DNA of 64,000 nt, taken from assembly GCA_964603725.1 (NCBI GenBank), contig CAZRWW010000005.1, positions 55,572-119,571 of the forward strand, written 5' to 3'. This DNA comes from CAZDKK01 sp964603725. GTDB taxonomy: Bacteria; Eisenbacteria; RBG-16-71-46; CAIMUX01; WJJG01. The position numbers were made by a program, and so were the translations under genes. Below the pieces are notes generated by a model. It worked only from the letters and a program-made list of their open reading frames with translations, searched no databases and was not told the DNA's origin. Shown in pieces: positions 55,118-63,975 of this stretch. Position 1 is the stretch's first letter, and the number at the start of each line of letters is the position of its first letter.

Positions 55118-55927
55118 ACCCCCCACCTCCTCGCTGACATCAAGACCCGGATTCGGCAGGCCCGGACGCAGGCGGCATTTCCCGGCCTTCGCGGTCTCTC
55201 GAGGGCCAACCTCTGTTGAATGCGATCTCTCTATCTTGAATACCGGCGAGAAGATACAATTCTCGCACAGCCTGTGCGAGAATTCACCCAAGCGGAGGCG
55301 CCGCCGGAGATCCTGGCGATCCCCTGGGGCCACAACATCGTCCCGCTCCAACGCCTGAATGACCCCGCCGCGCGCCTCTGGTACGCCCGCCAGACCCTCG
55401 AGCACGGCTGATCCCGCGCCGTCCTCGCCCAGCGCCTCCTCAAAGACCCCTGCGCTTTCGAGTTCCTCGACGTCGCCGATCAGATGTCCGAGCGCAAGCT
55501 CGAGGCCAGCCTCATCGCACGGCTTCAGCACCTGCTCCTCGAGCTCGGCCGCGGTTTCGCTTTCGTCGGCAGCCAGTACCGCATCGAGGTTGGCGACGAG
55601 GACTTCTACATCGACCTGCTCCTCTATCACCTCGAGCTCCGCCGCTTCGTGCTGATCGACCTGAAGACTGGCAAGTTCAAGCCCGAGTACGTCGGCAAGA
55701 TGGGCTTCTACCTCACCGCGGTGGACCGGCAGATGCGCCATGCGCAGGACGCTCCCTCGATCGGGCTCATCCTGTGCCGCGAGCCTAATCGCCTGGTGGT
55801 CGAGTACATGCTCCAGGACGTCACCCGGCCGATGGGGGTGGCGACGTACGGAACGCTGCCGGAGGACGTCCGCCGGCGGTTGCCGAGTCCGGAGCAGTTG
55901 GCGGCGGGGCTCGCGCGGGACAGGTAG
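55118..55927 (+). pseudogene. DUF1016 nuclease with internal deletion and two in-frame stops
   Basis: One continuous frame starts with ADIKTRIRQARTQAAF, jumps (about 40-50 codons missing relative to the 52-kb copy) to LRGLSRANLC, meets TGA at 55217, continues MRSLYLEYRREDTILAQPV and IPWGHNIVPLQRL, and meets a second TGA at 55409-55411 exactly where the 52-kb copy has tryptophan (EHGW). It then reads an intact C-terminal PD-(D/E)XK domain: LELGRGFAFVGSQYRI, DFYIDLLLY, VLIDLKTGKFKPEYVGKMG. The nuclease domain alone (from ATG 55484) could still be translated. Confidence 0.78.
55258..55284. repeat. Perfect 27-bp palindrome inside the DUF1016 remnant
   Basis: AATTCTCGCACA and TGTGCGAGAATT are perfect 12-base arms around GCC. 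The region is coding-derived (TILAQPVREF), so the palindrome could be coincidental, but it could also be a hairpin formed by a local inversion or template switch. Confidence 0.6.
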
Positions 55928-56069
55928 TCGCGCTGGCCCCTCTCTTGCTACCCCTGTTGGGCGAAGCCGCCCGCACGCGCTTCCCCACAGGTCACAGCGC
56001 ACCGGCCATCAGCGGAGCCATGTCAGCCCGACGCCCTGGCGACTCATCCGCCACGCCGACAGAGGCCTC

Positions 56070-56108
56070 TTGACATTGAGGGCATATATGTATAGGATAC
56101 ATATATGC
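56070..56108 (+). promoter_or_regulatory. brnTA promoter with long palindromic operator
   Basis: TTGACA at 56070-56075 is followed after 17 bases by TAGGAT (56093-56098). A perfect 27-base palindrome (arms GCATATATGTAT and ATACATATATGC around AGG, 56082-56108) covers the -10 box and the brnT ATG. BrnA autoregulates its operon in known systems, so this is the expected operator. The -10 lies six bases before ATG 56105, so the brnT message is probably leaderless. Confidence 0.65.
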
Positions 56109-56221
56109 AGGTGACTTGGGACCCGGCCAAGGCCGGCGCCAACCTGCAGAAGCACGGGGTTCGGTTCTCGGCCCGTCGGGCGACCCGCAAGGAGCGTCTT
56201 CCATATGAAGAAGGAGTATGA
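56105..56221 (+). pseudogene. brnT: brnT toxin gene with internal in-frame deletion
   Basis: Reads MQVTWDPAKAGANLQKHGVR, FS, then directly ARRATRKERLPYEEGV and TGA. BrnT (DUF497) RNases start with such a WDPxKAxxNxxKHGVxF motif and end with a SARRATxxER-type segment, but have about 50 more residues in between. The deletion removes the core of the RNase fold, so the toxin is inactive while the first and last parts and the overlap with brnA are preserved. Confidence 0.75.
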
Positions 56222-56611
56222 CTTCGGTAAGGGCCGGCGCGGCCCGGTGCTGGCGCAGGGTGGCAAGACCCGCATCACCATCTNNNNNNNNNNNNNNNNN
56301 NNNNNNNNNNNNNNNNNNNNNNNNNNNNNNNNNNNNNNNNNNNNNNNNNNNNNNNNNNNNNNNNNNNNNNNNNNNNNNNNNNNAAGGGCCGGCGCGGCCC
56401 GGTGCTGGCGCAGGGTGGCAAGACCCGCATCACCATCTACATAGACAGTGATGTGCTTCAAGAGTTCCGCACACGGGCGGACGCAACTGGCCGGGGCTAC
56501 CAGACCATGATCAACGAAGCGCTCAGGGAAGCTCTCGGCAAATCGCGGCAGCCCGTCGATGCCCGAACGCTTCGCCGCATCCTCCGCGAGGAGCTTCGCC
56601 GGGCAGGGTAG
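56205..56611 (+). CDS. brnA: brnA antitoxin, interrupted by a scaffold gap
   Basis: From ATG 56205 the sequence reads MKKEYDFGKGRRGPVLAQGG, enters 100 Ns, and resumes by repeating the same 55 bases before continuing KTRITIYIDSDVLQEF, ATGRGYQTMINEALREALG and ERLRRAG-like end to the stop at 56609-56611. If the duplicate 55 bases and the Ns are collapsed, one frame of 83 aa results, the normal size of BrnA, with a ribbon-helix-helix DNA-binding C-terminus. The ATG overlaps the end of the brnT remnant. It probably still represses its operon. Confidence 0.75.
56284..56383. other. Assembly gap (100 N) flanked by identical 55-bp ends
   Basis: 56229-56283 and 56384-56438 are identical. The gap is therefore very likely a fixed-length scaffold spacer between two contigs that overlap by 55 bases, a typical k-mer length, rather than missing sequence. 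Confidence 0.85.
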
Positions 56612-56691
56612 TCTCTGTGAGGCGCGGACGCGGGTCCGTAACAAGGCGTGTTGCCCGCTGCGGGGGCCCCACCCCGCGGCCCCCGCTCGCC

Positions 56692-58953
56692 CTACCTCAC
56701 CAGCACCACCCTCCTGGTCGCCGACGACTCCCCCACATCCAGCCTGTAGAAGTACGTGCCGCCCGGCATCGGCCGCCCGTGCTCGTTGCTCCCAGTCCAG
56801 ACAGCCTCGTGCCGGCCAGCCGCCAGCCGCGCGTCCAGCAGGGACGCCACGCGCCGTCCCTCGGCCGAGAAGACGGCCAAGCGCACCAGGCTCTCCCGGG
56901 CGAGCGTGAAGCGTATCCGCGTCTGCGGCGTGACCGGATTCGGCTGGCTCTCCAATAGCTCGAATCCCCCCGCCATCCGCGGCTCGACCCCGGCGGCGAA
57001 CGTGCTCCGGAGCACCATCAAGCCCCCGTCATCGAGTCCCGCCAGGATCTGGTTCCCCCACACCGCGACCTCCGTGGCATCGTAGGGCGTGACGAAATAC
57101 CCGACTTCCACGGGCGCGAACGGAACGCTCACGTCGATCACCCGGACGCCGGCCACGTCGTCGGCCACATAGGCGTACTGCCCTTGTACAACGACCCTCT
57201 GAGCATGGCCCGGTGTGTCGCAGAGCCCCACGGGGAACGGAGCGGTCGGATCGCTGATATCGACGATGCGGAGCCCCTGAGCGCCATTGGCGAGGTACGC
57301 GTAATCGCCGGCGACCGTCACGCCCCAGGTCCAGTTCTCAGGCTGGTAGCCTCCGACCACGGTCGGTTTGGTGGGGTCACTGACATCGATGATCTCCAGT
57401 CCGTAGTAGTACTGGGCGACGTAGGCGTAGTCGCCGCGGACATCGACGTCATGAGATCCCGAGCGGATGTTGGAGATCTCCACCGGCGCCGCCGGCTCGC
57501 TGACATCGAGGATGCTCAGGCCCTCCTCTTGATGAACGACATACGCATAGTCCCCCTGCGCGTCCAGTTTCACAGCGCGCCAACGGCTCTGGGTCTGGCC
57601 GAGGATCTGCGGTGCGGACGGATTGCTGATATCGAGGACGCCGAAGCTGCCATAGTAGGCCGTGAGATACGCGTACGGAGGCGCCGCGACGGCATCCATC
57701 GCGTACCAGAAGCCCTTGAAGCCCTGGATGACCGGGATGCTCGATCCGCGGGTGTCGATGACGTAGAGCCCCGCATAGGGCTCCCGGCTCCGCGCGCCGC
57801 CCTCACCCGCGCTTTCCTCGCTGGGGCGGTAGCCCCCGCACAGGTAGAGATCGGAGCCCACGATGTCGAGGCTGGTGACGTCGCCCACCAGGGCGTATCT
57901 CCCGAGGGCCGTCGGCGCGACGGGATTGGCGAAATCATAGATATGTAGTCCGCCCCACCAGGCGGCGATGTAGGCGGTGTCGCCCGCCAGGCATATTCTC
58001 CCCGGGCGCCCATAGATCTCGAAGGACGACACCACGGTCGGCGCAGCGGGGACGCTCACGTCCAGGATCTCCAGATACTCCCAGAACGAGAGGATCGCGT
58101 CGTCCCCATGAAGCGCGATGGAGACCACTTCGTGCTCGGTGTCGTACTGCGCGACCTCCACGGGGTGGTAGGGATCGCTCACGTCGACGACCCGCATTCC
58201 GGGGACCGTCGCGATGTAGGCATAGGAGCCCGCCACCGCCACGGCCTTCACGGGAACCATGTAATTGAAGATGCTCACCTGGACGGGCGCGGAGGGCACG
58301 CTCACATCGAGAATGCGCAGCCCCACGAGCTCGTCGGCGAAGTAGAGCAGATGCCCCACCAGATCCAGGTTTCCAAGCGGGGTGGAGGTCAGATAGTAAC
58401 CAACCTGGTGCGGCGCCGTCGGCTGGCTGATGTCGATTATGCGCACGCCGCGCCAGTCGTCCGCCACGTAGGCGTAATTGCCCGCCACGACCACGTCGAC
58501 CGCCCCGACCTCGCAGTACCCGCACCCGACCTCGACCGGCGAGGCGGGGTTGCTGACATCGACCACGTGCAGGCCCCGGCCGCCGACGTACGCGTACTGC
58601 CCGCTCACGGCGATGCAGACGGCCTCCCGCATCGGCAGGAACGCGACCTGGGCGGGCGCCTGCGCCGCAGCGACATCCAGGATGAGCAGGCCGCTGCGCG
58701 CCGCGCAGTAGGCCAGGCTGCCCTCGACCTGCACCTCTTCGAGATAGCCTGGCAGCCCCCCGACGTACTCGACATTCCATGCGTCCTGCGCGGCCGCGGG
58801 CGACGCCATCAGCGCCACCAGCGTCACCGACGCCACCAGCGTCGCCGGCACCACCAGCGTCGCCAGCGCCACCAGCGTCGCCGGCACCACCAGCGTCGCC
58901 AGCGCCACCAGCGTCGCCTGCACCTGAACGAAGGTCGCGATCGAGGATTTCAT
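56692..58953 (-). CDS. Exported LVIVD-repeat beta-propeller-like protein with FlgD-Ig-like C-terminus
   Basis: A 753-aa exported protein. An unusually long signal peptide (residues 1-55, containing six TLVAL/TLVVP hexamers, then MASPAAAQ) is followed by about 14 imperfect repeats of LVIVD type, e.g. YAYVADDWRGVRIIDISQP and YAYVADDVAGVRVIDVSVP, which should fold into beta-propeller blades. The C-terminal about 90 residues (QPNPVTPQTRIRFTLARE, GGTYFYRLDVGESSATRRVV) form a FlgD-Ig-like sorting or assembly domain typical of FCB-group secreted proteins. Probably cell-surface or secreted; ligand unknown. It is paired with a second repeat protein 10 bases upstream on the same strand. Confidence 0.85.
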   Translation of the reverse strand: MKSSIATFVQVQATLVALATLVVPATLVALATLVVPATLVASVTLVALMASPAAAQDAWNVEYVGGLPGYLEEVQVEGSLAYCAARSGLLILDVAAAQAPAQVAFLPMREAVCIAVSGQYAYVGGRGLHVVDVSNPASPVEVGCGYCEVGAVDVVVAGNYAYVADDWRGVRIIDISQPTAPHQVGYYLTSTPLGNLDLVGHLLYFADELVGLRILDVSVPSAPVQVSIFNYMVPVKAVAVAGSYAYIATVPGMRVVDVSDPYHPVEVAQYDTEHEVVSIALHGDDAILSFWEYLEILDVSVPAAPTVVSSFEIYGRPGRICLAGDTAYIAAWWGGLHIYDFANPVAPTALGRYALVGDVTSLDIVGSDLYLCGGYRPSEESAGEGGARSREPYAGLYVIDTRGSSIPVIQGFKGFWYAMDAVAAPPYAYLTAYYGSFGVLDISNPSAPQILGQTQSRWRAVKLDAQGDYAYVVHQEEGLSILDVSEPAAPVEISNIRSGSHDVDVRGDYAYVAQYYYGLEIIDVSDPTKPTVVGGYQPENWTWGVTVAGDYAYLANGAQGLRIVDISDPTAPFPVGLCDTPGHAQRVVVQGQYAYVADDVAGVRVIDVSVPFAPVEVGYFVTPYDATEVAVWGNQILAGLDDGGLMVLRSTFAAGVEPRMAGGFELLESQPNPVTPQTRIRFTLARESLVRLAVFSAEGRRVASLLDARLAAGRHEAVWTGSNEHGRPMPGGTYFYRLDVGESSATRRVVLVR
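58811..58920 (-). repeat. 18-bp tandem repeats inside a signal peptide
   Basis: About six copies of an 18-bp unit (core CACCAGCGTCGCC), alternating in a 36-bp pattern. They encode ATLVAL/ATLVVP hexapeptides within the hydrophobic core of the signal peptide of the 753-aa protein. Confidence 0.8.
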
Positions 58954-58963
58954 ACGCCCCCCC

Positions 58964-61168
58964 CTAGCGAACGATCAGCACGCGCACGGCGGCAGCCTGC
59001 TCCGCGCGCGCTACTCGAATCAGATAAACCCCCGCTGGGGCAATGCGGCCGTCATCCGCGCGTCCATCCCAGGCGAGATCGTGAACGCCCGCATTCAGGA
59101 TCGCGTTGCACAGCCGGCGAACGATGCGTCCGGCCGGATCGTAGACCCCGGCCTCGATGAGGCCGCCGCTGGGGGTCTCGAAGCGAATGGCCATCCCAGC
59201 AGAACTCGGATTCGGCTGGGCTCGCGCGAGGATCACGGGCCCCATCCGATCCTCCTCGCCGGCGCCGGCCAGCGGTGAGCACTGCAGCGGATAGACCTGG
59301 AGTCCGGCCGAGGAGCCCGCGATGAAGGCGTGCGTGCTCGAGAGAGCCACGCCGAAGGCGTTGTGAGGCGTGGCCACGCCGCCCACGAGCCGCGGGTTCC
59401 GGGGATCCGTGATGTCGATCACCTGCAGGCCGCTGTCGTGCGTCGCGACGTAGGCGTACGGGCCACAGACCGCCACGTCCCATGCGGAGTTCGGCGTGTC
59501 CGCGCTGCCCACGAGCTGCAAGTTCTGTGGATCGGTGACATCGACGATCCGCAGACCCGGCCGCGGCCTCGCGGCCGCGATGTAGGCGTATTCGCCACGG
59601 ATCACCAGCCTGTGGGCGTACCCCGGGACGTAGATGCTGCCCACGACCTGTGGGGCCCCGGGATCCGTGACGTCGATCACCATGAACCCGGCGAATTCGT
59701 CCGCCACGTAGGCGAGGTTGCCCGAGACCACCACGCCGGTGGCCAGCCCCGGAGTATCCACGCAACTCACGATCCAGGGATGCTCGGGATCCTGGATATC
59801 CACGATCTGGAGACCGCTCCAGTGATCCGCCACGTACGCATGCGAGCCCGCGACGGCCACGTCCAGAGCGAAGCGCGGCGTGTCCACGCTGCCCACGGTC
59901 TGGGGATTCCGGGGATCCGAGACGTCGATCACCCGCAGACCAAGGTCGCCGTCCGCAACGTACGCGAGGGTGCCCGCGAGGGCAACGCCGCGGGCGTCCC
60001 CGGGCGTGTTCAAGTGACCGATGATCTCGGGGGCCTCGGGATCGGTGATGTCGATCACCTGGAGCCCGGCGTCGTGATCCGCGATGTAGGCCAAGGGACC
60101 GGCGACGGTGATGCCCATGGCCGCGCCTGGCGTATCCTCCAGGCCGACGATCTGTGGGCTCTCGGTATGCGTCGCGTCGATGATCTGCAGGCCCGAGGCG
60201 CCATCGTCCCCGCCGTCCGCCACGTAGACGTGCATGCCCGAGAGGGCCACGTCCCAGGAAGCCCCCGGCGTGTCAACATTGCCCACGATCCTGGGAGCCT
60301 CGGGATCGGTGATGTCGATCACCTGGATCCCGGAGAATCCGTCGGCGACGAAGGCCCGGTTTCCCCGGACATCCACGCCTATGGCTGCCTCGGGGGTGTC
60401 GACGCTGCCGACAATCCGGGGGTTGGCGGGGTCCGCGATGTCGATCACCTGCAAGCCCGCGTAGAAGTCGCCAACGTAGGCATAGCCGCCCGCGACTGCC
60501 AGGCCCCAGGCCTCGCCCGGCGTGTCCACGTAGCCGACGATCACCGGGTTCTTGGGCTGCGAGACGTCGATCACCTGCAGACCCAGCCCGCCGTCGGCGA
60601 CGTAGGCATACGGGCCCGCCAGCACCAGGTCCTCGGCGTTGCCTGGCGTGTCCACGCTGCCCACGATCCGCGGCTGCTCGGGGACCGTGACGTCGATCAC
60701 CTGCAGGCCGGCAGCGCCGTCGGCGACGTAGGCCAGTCCACCCGAGAGCGCGACGCCCCGGGCTTGTCCCGGGGTGTCCACCGCGCCCACGATCCAGGGC
60801 TTCTGAGGTTTCGCAACGGAGATCACCAGCAGACCGGCGGCGTCGTCTGGGACATAGGCCAGGGCGCCCGAGACCTTCACGTCGCGGGCGTTGTCGTAGG
60901 TGCTCACGCCGCCCACGATCCGGGGATCCCGCGGATTGGTAACGTCGATCACCTGCAGACCGTTGAATCCGTCGGCGATGTAGGCGAGGCCTCTCGCGAC
61001 GGCCACGCCCCCGGTGAACCCGGCCGTGTGCACGCTGCCCAGCCAGTGCACGTAGTCTTCATAGTAGATGCACTCAGCGCGCGCCCATCCAGCCGTGCAC
61101 CAGCAGCTCATGGCCAACGCCAGCGCCGCCGCGCAGACGTGGATCCCCATCGATGCCCGCATGCTCAC
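58964..61168 (-). CDS. Exported protein of fourteen 42-residue LVIVD repeats with FlgD-Ig-like C-terminus
   Basis: A 734-aa exported protein. The signal peptide (MSMRASMGIHVCAAALALAM) ends near the AECIYY cleavage region. Then come about 14 very regular 42-residue repeats, each of the form GSVDTPGxAxxVxxxGxxAY, VADxxxGLQVIDVTDPxxPxIV, far more uniform than in the neighbouring gene. The C-terminal about 95 residues (ARAQPNPSSAGMAIRFETP, PAGVYLIRVARAEQAAAVRV) are a FlgD-Ig-like domain. The repeats should give one or two beta-propellers or a superhelix on the cell surface. The near-identity of the repeat DNA suggests recent amplification or gene conversion. Confidence 0.85.
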   Translation of the reverse strand: MSMRASMGIHVCAAALALAMSCWCTAGWARAECIYYEDYVHWLGSVHTAGFTGGVAVARGLAYIADGFNGLQVIDVTNPRDPRIVGGVSTYDNARDVKVSGALAYVPDDAAGLLVISVAKPQKPWIVGAVDTPGQARGVALSGGLAYVADGAAGLQVIDVTVPEQPRIVGSVDTPGNAEDLVLAGPYAYVADGGLGLQVIDVSQPKNPVIVGYVDTPGEAWGLAVAGGYAYVGDFYAGLQVIDIADPANPRIVGSVDTPEAAIGVDVRGNRAFVADGFSGIQVIDITDPEAPRIVGNVDTPGASWDVALSGMHVYVADGGDDGASGLQIIDATHTESPQIVGLEDTPGAAMGITVAGPLAYIADHDAGLQVIDITDPEAPEIIGHLNTPGDARGVALAGTLAYVADGDLGLRVIDVSDPRNPQTVGSVDTPRFALDVAVAGSHAYVADHWSGLQIVDIQDPEHPWIVSCVDTPGLATGVVVSGNLAYVADEFAGFMVIDVTDPGAPQVVGSIYVPGYAHRLVIRGEYAYIAAARPRPGLRIVDVTDPQNLQLVGSADTPNSAWDVAVCGPYAYVATHDSGLQVIDITDPRNPRLVGGVATPHNAFGVALSSTHAFIAGSSAGLQVYPLQCSPLAGAGEEDRMGPVILARAQPNPSSAGMAIRFETPSGGLIEAGVYDPAGRIVRRLCNAILNAGVHDLAWDGRADDGRIAPAGVYLIRVARAEQAAAVRVLIVR

Positions 61169-61405
61169 TCCCTCTCGTCATTCGCGGGGAGGCGGCCCGG
61201 AAGCGGTCTCCCTCAGGGCTTGCGCACCGACACTCGAGGCGTCTCTGTCAAGAGAGGACAACTTCATTATAGAACCGGAACCCGCGGACGTCCCAGTGGG
61301 GAAATTCCGGCATCAGTGGCTATGCCGAGTGGTTCACAAGAGCCCTTGGGCGGCAGCCGATGCGCCCCTGCTGAGGTCGGTGTCTTCGGAGCGTCTGGCC
61401 GGCGA
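61169..61405 (-). promoter_or_regulatory. Spacer with candidate -10 for the 734-aa gene
   Basis: A reverse-strand TATAAT lies at 61271-61266, about 100 bases before ATG 61168; the -35 is weak (GGACGT). Otherwise nothing recognised. Confidence 0.3.
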
Positions 61406-63730
61406 CTATCTCAGCAAGCAGACGCGCCTCGTGCAGCGCTGCGCGCCCGCGCTGAGCGAGAGCTGGTAGATCCCCGCCGGCACGAGGTGCCCGCGATCGT
61501 CCCGGCCGTCCCACCGCCACGTGTGCGCGCCGGGAGCCAGCCGGCCGTCCGCGAGTGTGCGCACGCACGCCCCGGTGACATCCAGGATCCTGAGCTCCAC
61601 CTCGTCCTCTCGCGGCAGATCGCAGCGAAGCTGAGTCGATGTCGCGAATGGGCTGGGCCGGCAGACAACTGCCAGCGTGCCGGCCGAAATGTCCGCCGCG
61701 CGCCGGTCGTCGGGCGCCGACGCCGAGCCGACGAAGACAGAATCGATCGCGCCGGGGCTCAGATTGTGGTAGCTCCCGCTGGCGTTCTCCTCGAGCAGCA
61801 CGCCCCGCACGGCATAGACGTTCGTTCCCTGAATCGGCGCGGCGTCGACGTACATCGTGTCGGCGACCAGCTCCCCGGTGATCCGAGTGAAAGGGCTGTG
61901 CAGGGAGCCCGCCCGGAAGACGTGGTAGCCCAGAACCGGATCGGCCGAGGGCGACCAGGTGAGTTGACAGCCCTCGCTCGCCAGCGGCGCGATGCGCAGC
62001 GCGCTGGGCGGCCGCACCGCGCTCATGCGCAGCGTGGGATCGCCCATGAGCGCGACGTGCACCTGGCGACCTCCGTCGCTGATGGTATAGAGTGTATGGT
62101 TGTTCTGTACAAGGCGCGCGCAGTACCCGATCGGATAGCCCAGCGCCATGGGATGCATGTGCCAGGTCGGGCGTCCGGCCCAGAAGCAAGCCAGCGGGTA
62201 GCCCTGAGCCCCCAACGGCGCCCGCAGCACGTTGTTGCTGTTGTCCCAATCGCCGAAGTAGCTGCCGTAGAGGATCGTGAAGACCGAGAGGAACGTTCGC
62301 GTGGCGAAGTCGGTGGTGCTGGCCACCCCCCCGCACTGCGTGTAGCTGCTGCCGCCGCAGCCGTAGGCCCAGAGGTGGCTCTGCGACTGCAGATCGGGTA
62401 CGAAGTTCCCCGCGTGGACGTTCTCGGGCCCGAGCAGGGCCGAGAAGTTGCGCCACCCGAAGGCGGCGAAGGCCGCGCCGTAGGCGTCGCCGACGTTGTC
62501 GTCGATCAGACCGCGCGCCTCGACGGCGACCGCCCCCGTGCGCCAGGCATGGTCCTTGTCCAGGTAGCGCCGCAGAAGACCGACCTCGTCCAGCGGGAAG
62601 GCGGGCAGACGGCTGAGATCGACGCGCCCCACCTGCAGATCGACCTCGGACGGTAGGAACGTCTGATCGAACTTGCCGTCGCCGGGCACATTGCGGTTCT
62701 CGGGTCGCGTTGCGCTCACGTTGTAGACGATCGAATCGGTCCAGGCGCCGTCCAGCTCCCCGTAGTACAGGTCCGCCGGCCAGGCGCCCTGATGATCCGG
62801 GTGGCCGCCGCGGATGTCGCCCGAATAGGGCACCGCGATGTGTCCAACGAGGAACAGCGTGTTGACGGAGGGATCGCTCGTGCACTCGCCGACGATCAGC
62901 TCCTTGACCGCGGGCACGGTCTCGTCGCGGCTGACGTCGCGGCGCCGCACGCGCCAACCGTCGCGGATCATGTCCAGCTCGAGGCGCTCGAGCTCGGGCG
63001 CGAGGGGCGGCGCGACCCCCTGCTCCACCAGCAGGAGCACCGTGCCGGACTCCTCGATGGCCGGGGCGCGCAGGCCCGCCAGGAGGTGGCCGAATTTCGG
63101 CGGGGCATAGGGACCACCTGTGGCCAGGATCGCGCCGGTCGAGTCATCCTTCAGATCCCAGGTGGTCTCCTGGCCGTACAGGTCGAGGGTGATCGACACG
63201 ATCAGCTCGGCGCACGGCTCCCCCGGGAGCCCGACGGTGAAGCTCGTGCCCTCGACGTGCCCGAAGGCCCCGCCCGCGGCGTAGGTGACGCCGCAGCCGG
63301 TGACCGCATACTCCCCCAGCCCGTGCTCGCAGCAGATGCCGTCGCCCCAGGAGTCGCGGATTGTGAAGGTGACCGGGGTGCCGGAAGCCACCTGGATCGT
63401 GTCGGCCACGAACCCCAGAATCTTGCGCACGCTGTACTCGAATGAGGCGCCCAGAACCACGTCGTGGTCGCTGTATCCGGAGGCCGCGCCGGTGAGCACT
63501 GCCGCCGGCTCACCCCAGGTCGTGTCAGCGAGCTGTTTCTTGAAGATCCAGTAGGACTGCGCGGCCGGGTCGGGAGTCCAGGCCAGGTGCACGGCCGGCG
63601 GAGATTCCTCGATCGACGCGTGCACCTCGACGGCATAGTCGCGCGGGTGGGCGCCGGCCGGCGCGCCGGCGCCGAGCGCGGCGCAGGCGCCTAGCAGCAT
63701 CCACCGTCGGAAACGGGCATGTTCAGGCAT
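61406..63730 (-). CDS. Exported gingipain-like (peptidase C25-like) protein with FlgD-Ig-like C-terminus
   Basis: A 774-aa exported protein. ATG 63730 is behind GGGAGG and starts a signal peptide (MPEHARFRRWMLLGACAALG, cleavage after GAHP region). The mid-part resembles C25-type domains of FCB secreted proteins: LFLVGHIAVPYSGDIRGGHP, GAWPADLYYGELDG, LQVGRVDLSRLPAFP, LYGSYFGDWDNSNN, LMGDPTLRMS. A catalytic Cys-His pair cannot be assigned with confidence, so it may be non-peptidase. A fibronectin-like region precedes the C-terminal FlgD-Ig-like domain (PSPFATSTQLRCDLPRED, PAGIYQLSLSAGAQRCTRR). Probably surface-exposed. It ends the reverse-strand cluster of secreted proteins. Confidence 0.75.
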   Translation of the reverse strand: MPEHARFRRWMLLGACAALGAGAPAGAHPRDYAVEVHASIEESPPAVHLAWTPDPAAQSYWIFKKQLADTTWGEPAAVLTGAASGYSDHDVVLGASFEYSVRKILGFVADTIQVASGTPVTFTIRDSWGDGICCEHGLGEYAVTGCGVTYAAGGAFGHVEGTSFTVGLPGEPCAELIVSITLDLYGQETTWDLKDDSTGAILATGGPYAPPKFGHLLAGLRAPAIEESGTVLLLVEQGVAPPLAPELERLELDMIRDGWRVRRRDVSRDETVPAVKELIVGECTSDPSVNTLFLVGHIAVPYSGDIRGGHPDHQGAWPADLYYGELDGAWTDSIVYNVSATRPENRNVPGDGKFDQTFLPSEVDLQVGRVDLSRLPAFPLDEVGLLRRYLDKDHAWRTGAVAVEARGLIDDNVGDAYGAAFAAFGWRNFSALLGPENVHAGNFVPDLQSQSHLWAYGCGGSSYTQCGGVASTTDFATRTFLSVFTILYGSYFGDWDNSNNVLRAPLGAQGYPLACFWAGRPTWHMHPMALGYPIGYCARLVQNNHTLYTISDGGRQVHVALMGDPTLRMSAVRPPSALRIAPLASEGCQLTWSPSADPVLGYHVFRAGSLHSPFTRITGELVADTMYVDAAPIQGTNVYAVRGVLLEENASGSYHNLSPGAIDSVFVGSASAPDDRRAADISAGTLAVVCRPSPFATSTQLRCDLPREDEVELRILDVTGACVRTLADGRLAPGAHTWRWDGRDDRGHLVPAGIYQLSLSAGAQRCTRRVCLLR

Positions 63731-63975
63731 CGCGAACCTCCCAGGGCCGGCGTCCTGTGTATCGGCCGAATCCGCCGCTTGAAGCCTCTGGCAGTATGCG
63801 CGCCAGCGCGGTCCGCCGCCTGATGGGCCGCTAAGGGATTGGTCATGAATGCGTGTACCCGGCGGGATGGTGTAGAATGAAGTCGTTCCGCCATCGCCGT
63901 TCCGCGCCCACCCGCGGGCTCTTGACAACCGGCGCGCCCGGCGGCCCCGGCGGGTGTTCACTTTGGGGGATCATC
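63731..63975. other. Divergent intergenic region
   Basis: Lies between two divergent genes. TTGACA at 63923-63928 could be a -35 for the forward gene, but no good -10 follows. GGGGGA precedes ATG 63976. No gene was seen. Confidence 0.35.

Noticed and set aside
55118..55927. TGA read as tryptophan (recoded genetic code), since one TGA replaces Trp in EHGW
   Set aside because: The other in-frame TGA in this gene and the one in the rtcR remnant do not fall at Trp positions. Many intact genes end in TGA with overlapping starts, and both genes have other lesions.
59330..62656. 1108-codon forward open frame antisense to the repeat protein
   Set aside because: It mirrors the regular 42-residue repeats of the reverse-strand gene and continues antisense through the next gene. 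It has no ribosome site or protein family features.
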